Shown here piece by piece: positions 14,791 through 15,806 of a stretch of 15,806 bases of DNA. Origin of the DNA: an uncultured Eubacteriales bacterium (GTDB lineage Bacteria; Bacillota; Clostridia; Christensenellales; CAG-917); NCBI GenBank assembly GCA_900549225.1, contig URNP01000031.1:1-15806 (forward strand), in the 5' to 3' direction. A model generated the notes under the pieces. The model searched no databases and was not told where the DNA came from. It saw nothing but the letters and a program-made list of their open reading frames with translations. Made by a program: the position numbers and the translations under genes. Position 1 is the stretch's first letter. Every line of letters begins with the position of its first letter.

Positions 14791-15073
14791 AGATTTTTAT
14801 ATCAAAAATCCGCACAAAATATCAAAAATCGGTTGTAAAAAAGTTCAAAAACGTGCCAAAAACCGCTTAAAAACGCACGAAAAACAACTCGAAATCGCAT
14901 AAAATCTCAAAACGAAATCGCACAAGCAAACAACCTCAAATCAACGGTCGTTCGCAAAGTGAAAACACATTGAGGCAACCTTAAATTTTCAGTCACTCAC
15001 AACGCAAGCGAAATGAGCGGCAACAGAAAATCGGCGGTCGCTCGCGAACGAACGAGATCGGGAAAAAACGAAA
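14791..15073 (+). other. A-rich gene-free spacer with phased A-tracts before folA
   Basis: Runs of four to six A are centred near 14806, 14818, 14826, 14840, 14849, 14860, 14871, 14882 and 14893, a mean period of about 10.9 bp. Phasing near one helical turn is the known hallmark of intrinsically curved DNA. The rest (14940-15060) has two similar GGTCGTTCGC/GGTCGCTCGC stretches and no gene. I found no convincing -35/-10 pair for folA. Confidence 0.5.
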
Positions 15074-15586
15074 ATGAAAACAATATTTGCAGTCGACAAC
15101 AAATGGGGATTGGGCAAGCAAAACGGCTTGCTGTTTTCTCTCAAAGAAGATATGCGCCATTTCGTTGCGCACACCAAAGACAAGATTGTCGTTATGGGCA
15201 GCAACACCCTGCTCTCTTTGCCGAACGGTATGCCACTCAAAAATCGAACGAATATCGTTCTCAATCCAAACGGTGACGACGAGGACGCAAAAGAGAAAGG
15301 ATATATCCTTGTCAAATCCCTTGACGAATTGTTTGCGACGCTCAAAAAATGCGACCTCGAACAAGTTTACGTCATAGGAGGCGCGATGATGTATCGCACG
15401 CTTCTGCCCTACTGTGACACGGCGTATGTCACCAAAGTTGACGCAGACGGAGGCGCGGAAGTTTTCCACGAGAATCTCGATCAACTCGAAAACTGGCAAC
15501 TCGTCGAACAAGGCGAGCCAATCGACGACAACGGATATAAGATTTGCTTCTGCACTTATAAGAATAATGCTGTAAAAGAGTTTTAG
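15074..15586 (+). CDS. folA: Dihydrofolate reductase
   Basis: This 170-residue DHFR reduces dihydrofolate to tetrahydrofolate with NADPH, replenishing the cofactor oxidised by ThyA. Family features: the Met20-like loop (WGLGKQNGLL, 11-20), catalytic acid D26 in FSLKEDMRHF, the IVVMGSNTLLSLP strand and helix (38-50), the NIVL strand (60-63), and the NADPH-binding YVIGGAMMY (99-107). F21 replaces the Trp common in enteric DHFR, and S43 replaces the usual Arg of the GR/GRxT motif. From memory both are seen in clostridial DHFRs. Length is normal. The ribosome site is weak (GGGAAAA upstream), unlike most genes here, but no better ATG exists. The gene may be read through from thyA or from its own unseen promoter in the curved spacer. 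Confidence 0.93.
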   Translation: MKTIFAVDNKWGLGKQNGLLFSLKEDMRHFVAHTKDKIVVMGSNTLLSLPNGMPLKNRTNIVLNPNGDDEDAKEKGYILVKSLDELFATLKKCDLEQVYVIGGAMMYRTLLPYCDTAYVTKVDADGGAEVFHENLDQLENWQLVEQGEPIDDNGYKICFCTYKNNAVKEF

Positions 15587-15667
15587 TATTCTTTTATTAC
15601 AAAAACTCATTCAGGGCGGCACTTATACGCTAAATCTGCAATTTCGCAGACGCGATAAAAAACCGAC

Positions 15668-15695
15668 GTCCGCCCTCTTTATAGGGCGGACTTTT
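15668..15695 (+). terminator. Strong intrinsic terminator after folA
   Basis: GTCCGCCCT (15668-15676) and AGGGCGGAC (15683-15691) form a perfect GC-rich 9-bp stem with a 6-nt loop, followed by TTTT. On the opposite strand the same stem is followed five bases later by six T, so it may work both ways. Confidence 0.8.
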
Positions 15696-15806
15696 GACGT
15701 ACACTTATTCGAAGCGTACTTATTAACGGTATGTGCTTATTCAAAGACGAAACACGAGCCGCAAGGCGGCGAGCATATGAGCGCCGAACTATCGTCGCAC
15801 ACAAGC
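15696..15806. other. Gene-free right edge with unresolved open frames
   Basis: CTTATT recurs at 15704, 15719 and 15736, and GCCGC/GCGGC forms a small stem (15759-15771). Frames open to the edge exist on the plus strand from ATG 15731 and ATG 15777. On the minus strand one ends at TAA 15737-15739 (encoding ...PPCGSCFVFE). None has a convincing ribosome site or enough length to support a call. Confidence 0.3.

Noticed and set aside
15731..15806. Start of a new plus-strand gene at the right edge
   Set aside because: It has 25 open codons only, no ribosome site, and competing open frames on both strands.

Overview
The window looks like chromosomal DNA from a low- to mid-GC Gram-positive bacterium, most likely an uncultured Clostridia-type gut organism. 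This placement is inference. It rests on GGAGG-type ribosome binding sites before most genes, Gram-positive lipoboxes on two lipoproteins, a 7TMR-DISM histidine kinase paired with an SAPR-type response regulator, clostridial-style variants of ThyA and DHFR, and a large surface protein with InlB-like repeats. I found no tRNA, rRNA, CRISPR array, insertion sequence or phage gene.

Left arm (1-4364, minus strand): a lipoprotein gene cut by the window edge and a 1256-residue membrane-anchored surface protein. The surface protein has an N-terminal beta-helix-like region, Ig-like modules and five InlB-type B-repeats. A 309-bp divergent region follows. It holds a good plus-strand promoter and about 200 nt of structured leader for the next unit.

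Plus-strand unit (4674-7711): a sugar-type ABC solute-binding lipoprotein, then a membrane-spanning regulator with an extracellular sensor region and a cytoplasmic LuxR-type helix-turn-helix. No permease or ATPase gene lies with them, so the pair may sense rather than transport. An intrinsic terminator ends the unit.

Noncoding region 7712-8187: AT-rich inverted repeats, a minus-strand terminator, and two 7-bp direct repeats spaced 11 bp apart in front of a possible small RNA.

Minus-strand operon (8188-11784, read right to left): a YfcE-like phosphoesterase, a four-cysteine TSCPD protein, the 7TMR-DISM histidine kinase and its SAPR-type response regulator. The last two genes overlap by 20 bp. 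The operon promoter is a near-consensus extended -10 promoter. It stands back to back with an equally good promoter for a cytoplasmic glycoside hydrolase family 2 enzyme (11934-13694, plus strand).

Right arm (plus strand): thyA and folA form the dTMP/folate pair. ThyA oxidises methylene-tetrahydrofolate to dihydrofolate and DHFR reduces it again. Their 382-bp spacer holds a 22-bp tandem repeat with related copies and a run of A-tracts phased at about 11 bp. A strong terminator follows folA, and the last 100 bp hold no gene I can support.

The most interesting material is the permease-less binding protein and membrane LuxR pair with its structured leader, and the SAPR two-component system with a candidate operator and possible small RNA just past its 3' end.
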